Origin: JAMQKA01 sp043951865
GTDB taxonomy: Bacteria > Bacteroidota > Rhodothermia > Balneolales > Balneolaceae
DNA: 64,000 nucleotides
Direction: 5' to 3'
Assembly (NCBI RefSeq): GCF_043951865.1
Contig: NZ_JBINJF010000004.1
Span: 124,001 to 188,000 of the forward strand
Below, piece after piece: positions 44,209 to 52,729 of the stretch; positions within the stretch are counted from its first letter, which is position 1; each line of letters begins with the position of its first letter. A program made the position numbers and the translations under genes. The notes under the pieces are model-generated. The model was given only the letters and a program-made list of their open reading frames with translations. It did no database searches and had not been told where the DNA came from.

Positions 44209-46986
44209 CTAGAGTGTCAGCGTAGCTCCAAGTTTGAAGGTAATACCCGGACTGTACTTAAAAGTTGTAACATCACCGAGCGAATATTTACGTGTATCAT
44301 TCAGCAAGTTGTTCACCTCCAGGCTAAGACCATACCGACCTATAGAATGATCTATCTTAACAGCCAGGTCATGAAACGGTTGCTCGTATTCGTCGTTGCG
44401 CTGTGCACGTTTCCCGACGGTTACGATCCGTTCTCCGAAGGTGTTATAGCTCACAGAGACGTCCGTTCTCCAATCGGGCATGGAATAAAAAACCGATGCA
44501 TTAATAATGTATGGAGATTGCCCTACCATCGGTCGTTCAATGTTGGCAACTCTGTTTTGTTCAGTTTCACTCATTCGGGTTTCTGAATAGATGTATGAAG
44601 CGTTGGCCACGAATTGAAGATGATCAGTGATATTTTTACGTCCCTCCACTTCAATTCCGTAAAGATCTGCTTCTTTGGCGTTATCAAACCTAACTTCATT
44701 GGCTTCTGTCAGCCGGTAAAACTTTTCTATAGGCTTTTCGAACTGTTTGTAGAAAAGGCTCACTGCAATCATTTGTCCGCCCCTGGGATATTTCTCAAAG
44801 CGTATATCATAGTTGGTGATATTGGTTTGCGTCAACTTCGGATTCCCGTACACACGCTGGCCTCCCAGATAATCGGCGAAAGAAAAGTTGGAGATCTCTC
44901 GAAACTCAGGCCGCGCCAGGGTCCGAGAATAAGCAAACCGGAGGTTGGTTCTGTCAGCAATACCATACGTGACGTTAACGGCGGGTAAAAAGTTGGTACT
45001 GTCAACTTTTGACACTTCTTCATACTCCCCATTCAGACCGTCCGGGGTCTCAATCGTCTGGGTAGACTGCTCGGCTCGCAATCCAACCTCAAACGAAAGA
45101 TTATCAAGTGCCTGCCATTTGGTACTGATGAAGGCAGCGTAAAGATTTTGTGTCCCATCATACCAATCTGCATCAAACTGGGTGGTCTCTGTCAACTCCA
45201 GGTATTCTAGTACATTATCATCCTTGAACAAAGTACCGGGACTTTGTCCAGCTAGATCATCAGGAACATAAGGGGAGAGTACATCTCGATAGGCAATGCG
45301 GCGCGAGGTAAACCTACGATCCTTGAGTGTCACATTTCCGCCGGCTGAAACATCCAGGAATTTCGCCGGGTTGAGCTTGTATTTAAGCTCACCCGAGTAG
45401 TTATTGTCGTCCTGATTGGAGAAAAAATGACCGTTATTATCCCCAAACGGACTAAATTGGAAATCTCCAGTAGCTACTTCATTGTACTGCGTACTGCGTC
45501 GATCCGGACGAACACGTTGAGCTTTGTTGTACCCGATATGACCTTCAAGCGTTGACCGCAGGAAATCTTTAAAATAAGTCTCGCCTTCCAGTGTAGCTGA
45601 AAATACGGTGCGGCGGTCAAAATCCGAGACCGTCTGGCGCGTTGTAAAGTTCAAGGCATCTCCCTCAACGATTGTATTACGATCTGTTGCCGAATTGGAA
45701 TACAGCGTCTTCAGCCCAAACTTGGTTACCGGAGATGGTTTAATGAAGACATTAAGCATACCGCTCAGCACTGCCGTTTCCAGCCCTTCGCTTTTGTCAA
45801 AATTTGAGTTGAAATTAGGAGTACCGTCATCTCTAAAATCCTGAACAAATTTTTCAGTTTTACCGGGTTCCAGGCTACGATCAAACTTGTAGGAGAAGTT
45901 GCTCACAATCCCGATGGGCATCGCATCCTGATTTAACTGGTTTGCGTAATTTACGCTAAAGCTTTGCGAGGGAATAACCTGCGAACTGTTGCTGATGTTC
46001 CAGTCGTTATGCAAGTCCTGCATAATACTATTTGCATTCGATTGACTGGCCCGTTGATTGTTCAGGATGGAAGGCAGACTCCGTTTGCCGTCATCATATC
46101 CCAAAAAATCGGTCGAGCTGCCGGGACTCGTATATGTATTTTCGAACGTTGACAAGGTGTTATAACTTGTTGAATAGCCCACGGTAAAATTCCTCTCACT
46201 GGGGAACTGTTTGGTCAAAATTTTAACCGACCCCCCGGAAAATTCAGCCATTTGGTCAGCGGTATAGGTTTTTTGAACCATAATATTTTCAATCAGTCCA
46301 CTGCCAAATAAATCAGTTGGCGCCTCCTTTTTATTGGGATCTGTTGAAGGCACCTGTGAGCCATTTAGCTGAATATTGCTGTAGCGGTTTCCAAGTCCTC
46401 TTACGTAGATGTTCTTACCCTCCCGGACTGTCACCCCGGTCACCCTTTTCATTGCTTCTCCCACATCTCCTGCCCCGATCTTTGAAATCTGCTCAGACGA
46501 TATGCCATCTTGCATGGGAACCGACTTTCGCTGTATTGACAACAGCCCTGCCTCACTGCTTCCCGAGGCTTCGGCTGTTACGGTAACCTCTCCCATTTCA
46601 ACTGATTCTGGCTGTAAGGCGGCGTTAAGCCGGGTTATTTCACCGGCACTAACCTCCACCCCTGTTACCGTTTTTTTAGAGTAAGAGATGTATGAGATAG
46701 AAATTGAATATATACCCGGTTTGATCCCGCTAATGGTGTATGTACCATCGATGTCAGTGGCATCTCCCTGGCTGGTTCCTGCAATAACTACATTCGCCCC
46801 AATTATTGTCTCCCCAGATTGAGCATCGACAACCTTGCCGGATATTTTACCGGTAGCTGTTTTTTTTGTCTGCGCAAAACTGAGTTGAGAAATGAAGATA
46901 CATGCAATAAAAAGGGGCCAAACCTTTATAAGTGTGCTTCTTTTATTATTGATCACGTTTGTGTGCTGATTTTGTTGAAGGTTCAA
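44209..46986 (-). CDS. TonB-dependent outer-membrane receptor with N-terminal CarboxypepD-like domain
   Basis: A 925-residue outer-membrane transporter driven by TonB-ExbBD. An N-terminal region with signal peptide is followed by a CarboxypepD_reg-like domain (about 47-125, GKISGKVVDAQSGETIIGANV), the plug (about 150-260, VTVREGKNIYVRGLGNRYSN) and a 22-strand-type barrel. It ends in a terminal aromatic/hydrophobic strand (FKLGATLTL). The downstream lipoprotein is probably its partner. TGTTAAC repeats 87-124 bp upstream of the start may be operator sites. The substrate is not evident. Confidence 0.92.
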   Translation of the reverse strand: MNLQQNQHTNVINNKRSTLIKVWPLFIACIFISQLSFAQTKKTATGKISGKVVDAQSGETIIGANVVIAGTSQGDATDIDGTYTISGIKPGIYSISISYISYSKKTVTGVEVSAGEITRLNAALQPESVEMGEVTVTAEASGSSEAGLLSIQRKSVPMQDGISSEQISKIGAGDVGEAMKRVTGVTVREGKNIYVRGLGNRYSNIQLNGSQVPSTDPNKKEAPTDLFGSGLIENIMVQKTYTADQMAEFSGGSVKILTKQFPSERNFTVGYSTSYNTLSTFENTYTSPGSSTDFLGYDDGKRSLPSILNNQRASQSNANSIMQDLHNDWNISNSSQVIPSQSFSVNYANQLNQDAMPIGIVSNFSYKFDRSLEPGKTEKFVQDFRDDGTPNFNSNFDKSEGLETAVLSGMLNVFIKPSPVTKFGLKTLYSNSATDRNTIVEGDALNFTTRQTVSDFDRRTVFSATLEGETYFKDFLRSTLEGHIGYNKAQRVRPDRRSTQYNEVATGDFQFSPFGDNNGHFFSNQDDNNYSGELKYKLNPAKFLDVSAGGNVTLKDRRFTSRRIAYRDVLSPYVPDDLAGQSPGTLFKDDNVLEYLELTETTQFDADWYDGTQNLYAAFISTKWQALDNLSFEVGLRAEQSTQTIETPDGLNGEYEEVSKVDSTNFLPAVNVTYGIADRTNLRFAYSRTLARPEFREISNFSFADYLGGQRVYGNPKLTQTNITNYDIRFEKYPRGGQMIAVSLFYKQFEKPIEKFYRLTEANEVRFDNAKEADLYGIEVEGRKNITDHLQFVANASYIYSETRMSETEQNRVANIERPMVGQSPYIINASVFYSMPDWRTDVSVSYNTFGERIVTVGKRAQRNDEYEQPFHDLAVKIDHSIGRYGLSLEVNNLLNDTRKYSLGDVTTFKYSPGITFKLGATLTL

Positions 46987-47072
46987 CTTTCATTGCACCC
47001 GAAGGATAGCACACTCACATTGCAACAGTATTAATTCATTTTTACGGTTTGGTTACTGTAATTTTACGGTAA

Positions 47073-47110
47073 TGTTAACAGAATGGCGTGAATGTTAACT
47101 TATTGTTAAC
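47073..47110 (-). promoter_or_regulatory. Three TGTTAAC direct repeats upstream of the TonB receptor operon
   Basis: The heptamer occurs at 47073-47079, 47093-47099 and 47104-47110, with start spacings of 20 and 11 bp. The 11-bp spacing and the TTAACA core resemble binding sites of OmpR/PhoB-family regulators, such as the PhoP boxes of Bacillus subtilis. Each site contains the palindrome GTTAAC, so its orientation is ambiguous. They lie 87-124 bp before the receptor start. Confidence 0.45.
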
Positions 47111-47165
47111 AACAGTAGCTAAATTTGGGAGGGTCGGTGCACATAGAAAGGCGGTATATCAACAG

Positions 47166-47191
47166 AAGAGGAACCAGGATCGGTTCCTCTT
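47166..47191 (-). terminator. Terminator hairpin after ftsH
   Basis: A perfect 10-bp stem AAGAGGAACC/GGTTCCTCTT with a 6-bp loop, 21 bp after the ftsH stop. The T-run is better on the plus strand (TTTTG) than on the minus strand, so it may act in both directions. Confidence 0.7.
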
Positions 47192-47211
47192 TTGTGACAA
47201 ACGAACTGTAC

Positions 47212-49269
47212 TTATTCTTCTTCGGAATCAGCTTTCGAATCTGGCGGCGCCGAATAATCCGTTCCCGGGGTCAGAGAACGATTTCCGGGTTTGCCATTTA
47301 CCTTTTCCGGTGATTCATCAGAATCAAAAATGCCTTCGGGATAGCGCCCCTGGGGTCGTTCACCCAACAGCTCCCGGAGATCGTTGTGGTTGAGGACCTC
47401 CTTGTCAAGGAGCGTTTTCGCCATTTTTTCCAGCTTGTCCTTGTGCTTTGTCAAGAGTTTCTTAGTACGCTCGTAGTTTGTGCGTATTATCTTGTGAACC
47501 GCCTCATCGATACGTTCTGCGGTTTGCTCGGAATATTTTTTGTTGAACCCGTAACTGTTTTCAGGATTTTGCGAATCCTTGAGCGATATATACCCCAGCT
47601 CCTCGCTCATCCCGTACTCAGCTACCATGGCAAACGACATATTGGTAATCCGCTCGAGATCATTTTGTGCCCCGGTGGATATTTTTCCAAATGTGAGCTC
47701 TTCAGCCACACGTCCCCCGAGCAGTGCACAAATTTTGTCGTCCAGCTCCTCGGTGGTCATCAGGTAGCGATCTTCCAGGGGAGTCTGCAGGGTATAACCC
47801 AGGGCAGCAAGCCCTCTTGGCACAATGCTCACCTTCAGCACCGGATCGGTGTGCTCGAGGTACCAGCCCACGATGGCGTGTCCGGCTTCGTGATAGGCCA
47901 CGATACGGCGTTCTTCGGGACTGATCAACTTGTTCTTTTTCTCAAGTCCTGCAATTACCCGCTCAATGGAATCCTGAAAATCGACCATCTCCACCGATTC
48001 CTTGCCTCTTCGGGCCGCCAGGAGTGCGGCTTCGTTGCAGAGGTTGGCCAGCTCAGCTCCTGCAAATCCTGGAGTCTGGGATGCCAGCAGTTTCAGGTCG
48101 ATATCGTCCGATAGCTTCAGCTTCCGGGAGTGCACTTCAAGAACCTGCACCCTACCGTTGAGATCCGGTTTGTCAATCAGGATTTGGCGGTCAAATCTTC
48201 CGGGTCGCAGCAATGCGGTATCCAGCACATCCGGGCGGTTGGTCGCCGCCATGATAATCACCCCTTTATCGGAATTAAAGCCGTCCATCTCGCTCAGAAG
48301 CTGGTTCAGGGTGTTTTCCCGCTCATCGTTGGAACCCATCGCCATGCCCCGACCCCGGCTTCGGCCGATGGCATCAATTTCATCAATAAAGATGATGCAG
48401 GGCGCTTTTTCTTTGGCTTGCTTGAACAGGTCACGCACGCGGGCCGCACCTACTCCAACGAACATCTCAACAAAATCAGAGCCGCTGAGGCTAAAGAACG
48501 GTACATCTGCCTCACCCGCTGTTGCCTTGGCAAGAAGTGTTTTCCCGGTACCGGGAGGGCCGACCAGCAAGACCCCTTTGGGAAGAGTGCCACCAAGCTT
48601 TGTAAACTTTTGGGGATTTTTCAGAAATTCCACCACTTCTTCCACCTCAGCTTTAGCCTCCTGCAGACCGGCTACATCCTTGAAGGAGACCTGGTTCTCA
48701 CTCTGCTTATCGTATAGTGAGGCCTTGTTTTTGCCGATATTCAGTACCTGCTGGCCAGGATTCATCCGCCGGAAAATAAAGATCCAGAAGGCTATCGCCA
48801 GACCGATGGGAATCAACCAGATCAGGATGCCGCTGAACCAGTCCTCTTCGATTCGGACGTCATACTCTACATTATTCGCATCCAGCACCGAACGGATCTG
48901 GTCTCCCTCAAGCATGGTGGTAGTAAAGGCGGGTTGTCCACTTTCACCCGTCAGCTGCCAGTCCTGCTCCTGCTCGGGAGGATTTACGATTCCGTCCTGG
49001 ATCGCTTTTTCCGTGTATTGTCCCCTAATCTGGGTACCGTTGGTAATCGTAATTTTTTCAACATATCCCTTCTCGACATACTCGAGAAACTCACTGTAAA
49101 TAATCCGGCTTCCCGGCTGCGGACTCATAAAATAAAACTGGATGCCGAACAGTACCAGCAGTACTAACAGGTATATCCAGATAGAAAATTTGGGAGAGTT
49201 GTTATTACCCTTCAATTTATCCTTCAGGTCGGTTGGACTACTATTTTTTTTATCAGAATTATCAGACAT
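47212..49269 (-). CDS. ftsH: ATP-dependent zinc metalloprotease FtsH
   Basis: The 685-residue membrane-bound AAA+ protease degrades membrane and short-lived cytosolic proteins. TM1 is at about 29-48, a periplasmic domain follows and TM2 lies at about 145-165. The AAA domain has Walker A GPPGTGKT (237-244), Walker B in CIIFIDEIDAIG and the second region of homology NRPDVLDTALLRPGRFDR. The zinc site is HEAGH with His460, Glu461 and His464. The acidic C-terminal tail (SDESPEKVNGK...DSKADSEEE) is disordered-looking. It stands upstream of no other gene in its transcript and has a hairpin after it. Confidence 0.97.
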   Translation of the reverse strand: MSDNSDKKNSSPTDLKDKLKGNNNSPKFSIWIYLLVLLVLFGIQFYFMSPQPGSRIIYSEFLEYVEKGYVEKITITNGTQIRGQYTEKAIQDGIVNPPEQEQDWQLTGESGQPAFTTTMLEGDQIRSVLDANNVEYDVRIEEDWFSGILIWLIPIGLAIAFWIFIFRRMNPGQQVLNIGKNKASLYDKQSENQVSFKDVAGLQEAKAEVEEVVEFLKNPQKFTKLGGTLPKGVLLVGPPGTGKTLLAKATAGEADVPFFSLSGSDFVEMFVGVGAARVRDLFKQAKEKAPCIIFIDEIDAIGRSRGRGMAMGSNDERENTLNQLLSEMDGFNSDKGVIIMAATNRPDVLDTALLRPGRFDRQILIDKPDLNGRVQVLEVHSRKLKLSDDIDLKLLASQTPGFAGAELANLCNEAALLAARRGKESVEMVDFQDSIERVIAGLEKKNKLISPEERRIVAYHEAGHAIVGWYLEHTDPVLKVSIVPRGLAALGYTLQTPLEDRYLMTTEELDDKICALLGGRVAEELTFGKISTGAQNDLERITNMSFAMVAEYGMSEELGYISLKDSQNPENSYGFNKKYSEQTAERIDEAVHKIIRTNYERTKKLLTKHKDKLEKMAKTLLDKEVLNHNDLRELLGERPQGRYPEGIFDSDESPEKVNGKPGNRSLTPGTDYSAPPDSKADSEEE

Positions 49270-49422
49270 TTACTACTACTCAGTTTTTAGATATGCAAAT
49301 TTAAATCAATATACCACTTTTAAGTGTTTCTATGTACCGTCATTATGCTTGAATTCCATCTGCGGTACCAATAACGGCAGCCGGTTTAGTATATTGGGAT
49401 AGCCATGATTTTTAAATTAGTG

Positions 49423-50457
49423 CTATTCTTCCTCAAATGATATTAATTCTCCATCCTGCCGTTGCATCTTTACTCCCTCTTCTTTGCGTGTCACTTTGCC
49501 GATCACAACAAAATCCTCGAATTCCGCGGCCAGCTGTTCCACTTGGTCTTCCGGTATTGTAAACAGCAGTTCAAAGTCTTCCCCTCCGTATAGTGCGTAC
49601 TTGTCCACATCCTCCTTCATTTCATCTGCCACATGTCGCGTTTCTATTGCAATTGGCAGGGCCGCCTGGTAGATGTGAGCCCCCACTTTTGAGGCTTCCG
49701 TCAGCTGATGAAGGTCACTTACCAACCCCTGGGTAAGATCGATCATCGCCGTGGGTTGTAGATTGAGCTCAGCAATGGTATCAATGAAGTCTCGTCGTGC
49801 ACCGGGAACCAGCTGCCGTTTTACTACATATTCATAATCCCCCAGATCCGGCTGAAACTGATCTTGCCCATGCTCCTCCCAGTATTTCTTTTCACGCATC
49901 AAAATTCTGAGCCCGGCAATTGCTCCCCCCAGATCACCGGTGACACACACGGCCTGATCGATCCTGGCGCCAGAGCGATATATCAAATTTTCCTTTTCAG
50001 CGCGACCGTGAGCCGTAATTGAAAGAGCCAAAATCTGGTGTGATGCGGTCAGATCACCGCCAGCTATTTCAACCTCATAATCATGGGCAGCCGCATCCAT
50101 TCCACGGTATATTTCATCAATCATGTCCACCGAAAGCTTGTTGGGTAATCCCAGGTTCACCAGTACGGCTTCCGGAATCCCATTCATCGCGTAAATATCA
50201 CTTACGGCGGCCGTAATCACTTTATATCCCAGGTGGTGCAGGGGGGTATAGGTAAGATCAAAGTTGACTCCCTCCAGAAAAGTTTCGGAACTAAGTAGTC
50301 CTGCGTAGCTGCTCGTCTGCTCCAGTACGGCTGCGTCATCCCCGATACCCTTGATCACTCTTTCATTGCGGAACGAAGTTTGTTCAGCGAGTTCCCGGAT
50401 TAACCTGTGCCGTCCAATTTGTTCGATACTTCGGAAATTTTCCTTATCCACTGGCAA
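49423..50457 (-). CDS. thiL: Thiamine-monophosphate kinase ThiL
   Basis: Phosphorylates thiamine monophosphate to the active diphosphate cofactor. The 344-residue PurM-fold enzyme has the family motifs GIGDDAAVLE near residue 40, DAMNGIPEAVLVNLGLP, GGDLTAS (metal site), VCVTGDLGGAIAGL, MIDLTQGLVSDL and ALYGGEDFELLFT near 290. Some genomes place thiL in thiamine operons; here it stands alone between ftsH and the ExbD cluster and is separated from the latter by a strong terminator. The identification is firm. Confidence 0.94.
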   Translation of the reverse strand: MPVDKENFRSIEQIGRHRLIRELAEQTSFRNERVIKGIGDDAAVLEQTSSYAGLLSSETFLEGVNFDLTYTPLHHLGYKVITAAVSDIYAMNGIPEAVLVNLGLPNKLSVDMIDEIYRGMDAAAHDYEVEIAGGDLTASHQILALSITAHGRAEKENLIYRSGARIDQAVCVTGDLGGAIAGLRILMREKKYWEEHGQDQFQPDLGDYEYVVKRQLVPGARRDFIDTIAELNLQPTAMIDLTQGLVSDLHQLTEASKVGAHIYQAALPIAIETRHVADEMKEDVDKYALYGGEDFELLFTIPEDQVEQLAAEFEDFVVIGKVTRKEEGVKMQRQDGELISFEEE

Positions 50458-50473
50458 TAGTTTTTAAAATAAA

Positions 50474-50505
50474 AAAGGCAGGCACAACAATTGTGCACTG
50501 CCTTT
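50474..50505 (-). terminator. Rho-independent terminator of the ExbB/ExbD operon
   Basis: The stem AAAGGCAGGCACAA/TTGTGCACTGCCTTT, with one bulged base and a CAA loop, runs into TTTTTTATTTT on the minus strand, 34 bp after the last ExbD gene. Confidence 0.92.
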
Positions 50506-50539
50506 ATACTTAAAGTTAGTATTAATCAGTTTATTCTTC

Positions 50540-50986
50540 TTATTCTTCCCGGTGAGTCGAGTAGTTGATACGCAGTGTACCTGCTTTCCTGAGCTCCTGC
50601 TCGACATCGGTGACGATACCGAATTCAGAATCTTCATCAACCCGCAAAGATACGATAAGTCTGGGCTGCTCTTGCAGCTTATCGTACATGAGGTTTCGGA
50701 TAGCTCCCAAATCTTCAATAATGGAGTCATCGATCTGTACTTTTGTCTCACCTAATCGGTTTCCGGACAGTTTCTCCGGCCCTATGTAGATATAACTGAC
50801 CAGTCGTTTCTGTTCGATTTTCTCAATATTCTCTGCCTGAGTAAAATCTACCTGAACCTGCAGGGTTACCTCACGCAACACCGTAGTCACCATAAAAAAG
50901 ATAAGCAACATGAATACGATGTCCGGCATGGCCGATGTAGGTATCTCCTGCTTGGTATTTGCAGATTTTTTCTGAAAATGTGCCAT
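50540..50986 (-). CDS. ExbD/TolR-family biopolymer transport protein, second copy
   Basis: The 148-residue inner-membrane protein has one transmembrane segment near the N-terminus (about 22-40). It is preceded by the conserved cytoplasmic motif EIPTSAMPDIVFMLLIFFMVTT, whose Asp is the proton-conducting residue. The periplasmic remainder (about 45-148) is the ExbD dimerisation domain. It lies 12 bp after the other ExbD gene. With the MotA/ExbB-type gene upstream it should form a proton-driven motor for TonB or a Tol-type system. Confidence 0.9.
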   Translation of the reverse strand: MAHFQKKSANTKQEIPTSAMPDIVFMLLIFFMVTTVLREVTLQVQVDFTQAENIEKIEQKRLVSYIYIGPEKLSGNRLGETKVQIDDSIIEDLGAIRNLMYDKLQEQPRLIVSLRVDEDSEFGIVTDVEQELRKAGTLRINYSTHREE

Positions 50987-50998
50987 AATAGATTTTCC

Positions 50999-51544
50999 TT
51001 ACCCTTGATCTGGCTCTGCGATTGAAATTTTCTTTGGATACAGATCCCGTATCTGCTGTTTGGCCTCGCTCTCATCCTCGAGAGCGTCATAGGTGGTTCC
51101 GTAACGATCTTGCGCAGCCAGGTCCCTGAGCTCTTTATAAGCCCCCATGACTTCGTCAAGCATATCTATGTAGACCGAATACGGGGTTTGCCTGTCCGTT
51201 TTAATCGAGACAATCGCCTTATCGGGAGATTCTGACAAATCCGGGTCCTGCCCGTTATTGTCAATAAACTCCTTCACCCGGTCCTTCACCTCTGGCAGTG
51301 AGGTCGGTTCCTCATCGAGTAGAACCATTCCCTGGGCATTTACCAGAATCTTGAGCATGTTACGCTCTTTAATGGGAGGCGGTTCCTGATCCTGCTCCGG
51401 TTCCGGAGGCAGTACAAGCCCGATACCCGTATCGACATCGATCGTGGTTACCAGCAGGAAAAATATCAGCAGAAGAAAAGCGATATCCGACATTCCCGCA
51501 CCACCAAGTTCCGGCTCTTCCCGTTGTCTTTTCTTGTTAATCAT
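50999..51544 (-). CDS. ExbD/TolR-family biopolymer transport protein, first copy
   Basis: A 181-residue paralogue of the next gene, with the hallmark GGAGMSDIAFLLLIFFLLVTT (about 14-34) carrying the proton-relay Asp. A periplasmic domain with a Glu/Pro-rich hinge (PPEPEQDQEPPPIKE, about 45-59) and a longer C-terminal helix follow. It lies 15 bp after the 89-residue membrane protein. Two unequal ExbD proteins behind one ExbB are typical of this phylum and suggest a hetero-dimeric rotor. Confidence 0.9.
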   Translation of the reverse strand: MINKKRQREEPELGGAGMSDIAFLLLIFFLLVTTIDVDTGIGLVLPPEPEQDQEPPPIKERNMLKILVNAQGMVLLDEEPTSLPEVKDRVKEFIDNNGQDPDLSESPDKAIVSIKTDRQTPYSVYIDMLDEVMGAYKELRDLAAQDRYGTTYDALEDESEAKQQIRDLYPKKISIAEPDQG

Positions 51545-51559
51545 AGCTATCCGCTGAGT

Positions 51560-51829
51560 TTATAAATTAAATGTGCTACGCAACCCGGTAAGTAGCATGA
51601 AGAGTACCATGGCGGCAAGCATAAACAGCATTGTACCAATTGCTGCATCGGTCAGATCCCCTGCCACTCCGAACACAATGCCGAAGACAGCGAAGGGAAC
51701 AAGAATTGTGACAATTCTTTTAACGTCCTGCTTGCCTGTGGTCAAGCTTTTAATACCGGCTACTATCATCGCAAGAACTCCAATACCGATGAGCCCGATT
51801 GCGATTCCTATTCCTATTACACTAGTCAT
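51560..51829 (-). CDS. Small membrane protein of unknown function in the ExbB/ExbD operon
   Basis: The 89-residue protein has three hydrophobic helices (about 4-25, 42-58 and 64-84) and a short basic loop (KSLTTGKQDVKR) between the first two. It lies between the MotA/ExbB-like gene (35 bp) and the first ExbD gene (15 bp), so it is most likely translated from the same transcript. I know no function for it. Its position suggests an accessory or regulatory subunit of the motor complex. Confidence 0.75.
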   Translation of the reverse strand: MTSVIGIGIAIGLIGIGVLAMIVAGIKSLTTGKQDVKRIVTILVPFAVFGIVFGVAGDLTDAAIGTMLFMLAAMVLFMLLTGLRSTFNL

Positions 51830-51864
51830 ATCTCTATTCCTTCAACTTTTAAAGGTGCAGATTA

Positions 51865-52584
51865 TTATTCAGCGTCAGCTGTTCCTTCACCACTGGTATC
51901 AATAATTTGCTCGCCTTCTTTCAGAGCAACAATAGAGTCAATAAGCGTAATTGAACTCTCTTCCATTTCTGCAATAAGACGGTCAATTTTTGAAACGCAG
52001 TAGTTGTACCCCACCTGCAGAATAATACCTGCAATAAGGCCGGCAGCAGTGGTCAACAGTGCCGTTTTAATACCACCGGCAACCAAACTCGGAGAGATGT
52101 CGCCCGCCTGCTCAATGGCATCGAACGCCTCAATCATACCCACAACGGTACCGGTAAAGCCGAGCAGCGGAGCAATTGCGATAAACAGTGAGAGCCACAC
52201 AAGCCCACGCTCCAGAAAACTCATTTCGATAGAGCCATAGGCGGAAATACCTTTTTCGGCAGCTTCGATCCCTTCATCGACACGCATCAAACCTGCCTGG
52301 AATACTGAAGCAATAGGGCCTCGGGTTTCGGCACACAGTTCTTTTGCGGCAGGAACGCCACCTTCTTGTAGTGCCTCCTGAACATTAACGATAAATTTTC
52401 GGGTATCAATATCTGCGAGGTTCAAAGTAATAATGCGCTCAAGGAATATGGCCAAACCCAAAATTAGTGCGACCAGTACCGGCCACATGAAAGTACCACC
52501 TTCGTTGAACCTTTGAACAATTACATTGAAAAAGCCTTGATCAGCTCCAGCTTGAAGCAGTAAGAGAGCTATTGACGATGTCAT
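51865..52584 (-). CDS. exbB: MotA/TolQ/ExbB-family proton-channel protein
   Basis: The 239-residue inner-membrane protein is the first gene of a four-gene operon. Three transmembrane segments are seen (about 34-52, 125-145 and 160-185), with a cytoplasmic loop of about 75 residues between the first two. The conserved segment APLLGFTGTVVGMIEAFDAIEQ, typical of ExbB/TolQ, is at the second. It pairs with the two ExbD proteins to power TonB-dependent uptake, for which a receptor is encoded at 44209-46986, or a Tol-type envelope function. Confidence 0.92.
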   Translation of the reverse strand: MTSSIALLLLQAGADQGFFNVIVQRFNEGGTFMWPVLVALILGLAIFLERIITLNLADIDTRKFIVNVQEALQEGGVPAAKELCAETRGPIASVFQAGLMRVDEGIEAAEKGISAYGSIEMSFLERGLVWLSLFIAIAPLLGFTGTVVGMIEAFDAIEQAGDISPSLVAGGIKTALLTTAAGLIAGIILQVGYNYCVSKIDRLIAEMEESSITLIDSIVALKEGEQIIDTSGEGTADAE

Positions 52585-52729
52585 ACGATTACTCCAATTA
52601 TATATTATTAAATTTAAAGTTTACGGGCTTACAAAGATGCAAAATTATAGATCATTTTGATTTAAATGTCAAAATAACAAGCTTACTAATTTAGATAAAT
52701 TGAGATGTTAAAAAGGATTTACAATTCAA

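Noticed and set aside
48002..49099. Long open frame (365 codons) antisense to ftsH
   Set aside because: It lies wholly inside a clear ftsH gene on the other strand, has Ser/Arg-rich shadow composition and no family resemblance.
50458..50539. Thiamine pyrophosphate riboswitch next to thiL
   Set aside because: No thi-box core sequence was found; the hairpin there is the terminator of the ExbD operon.
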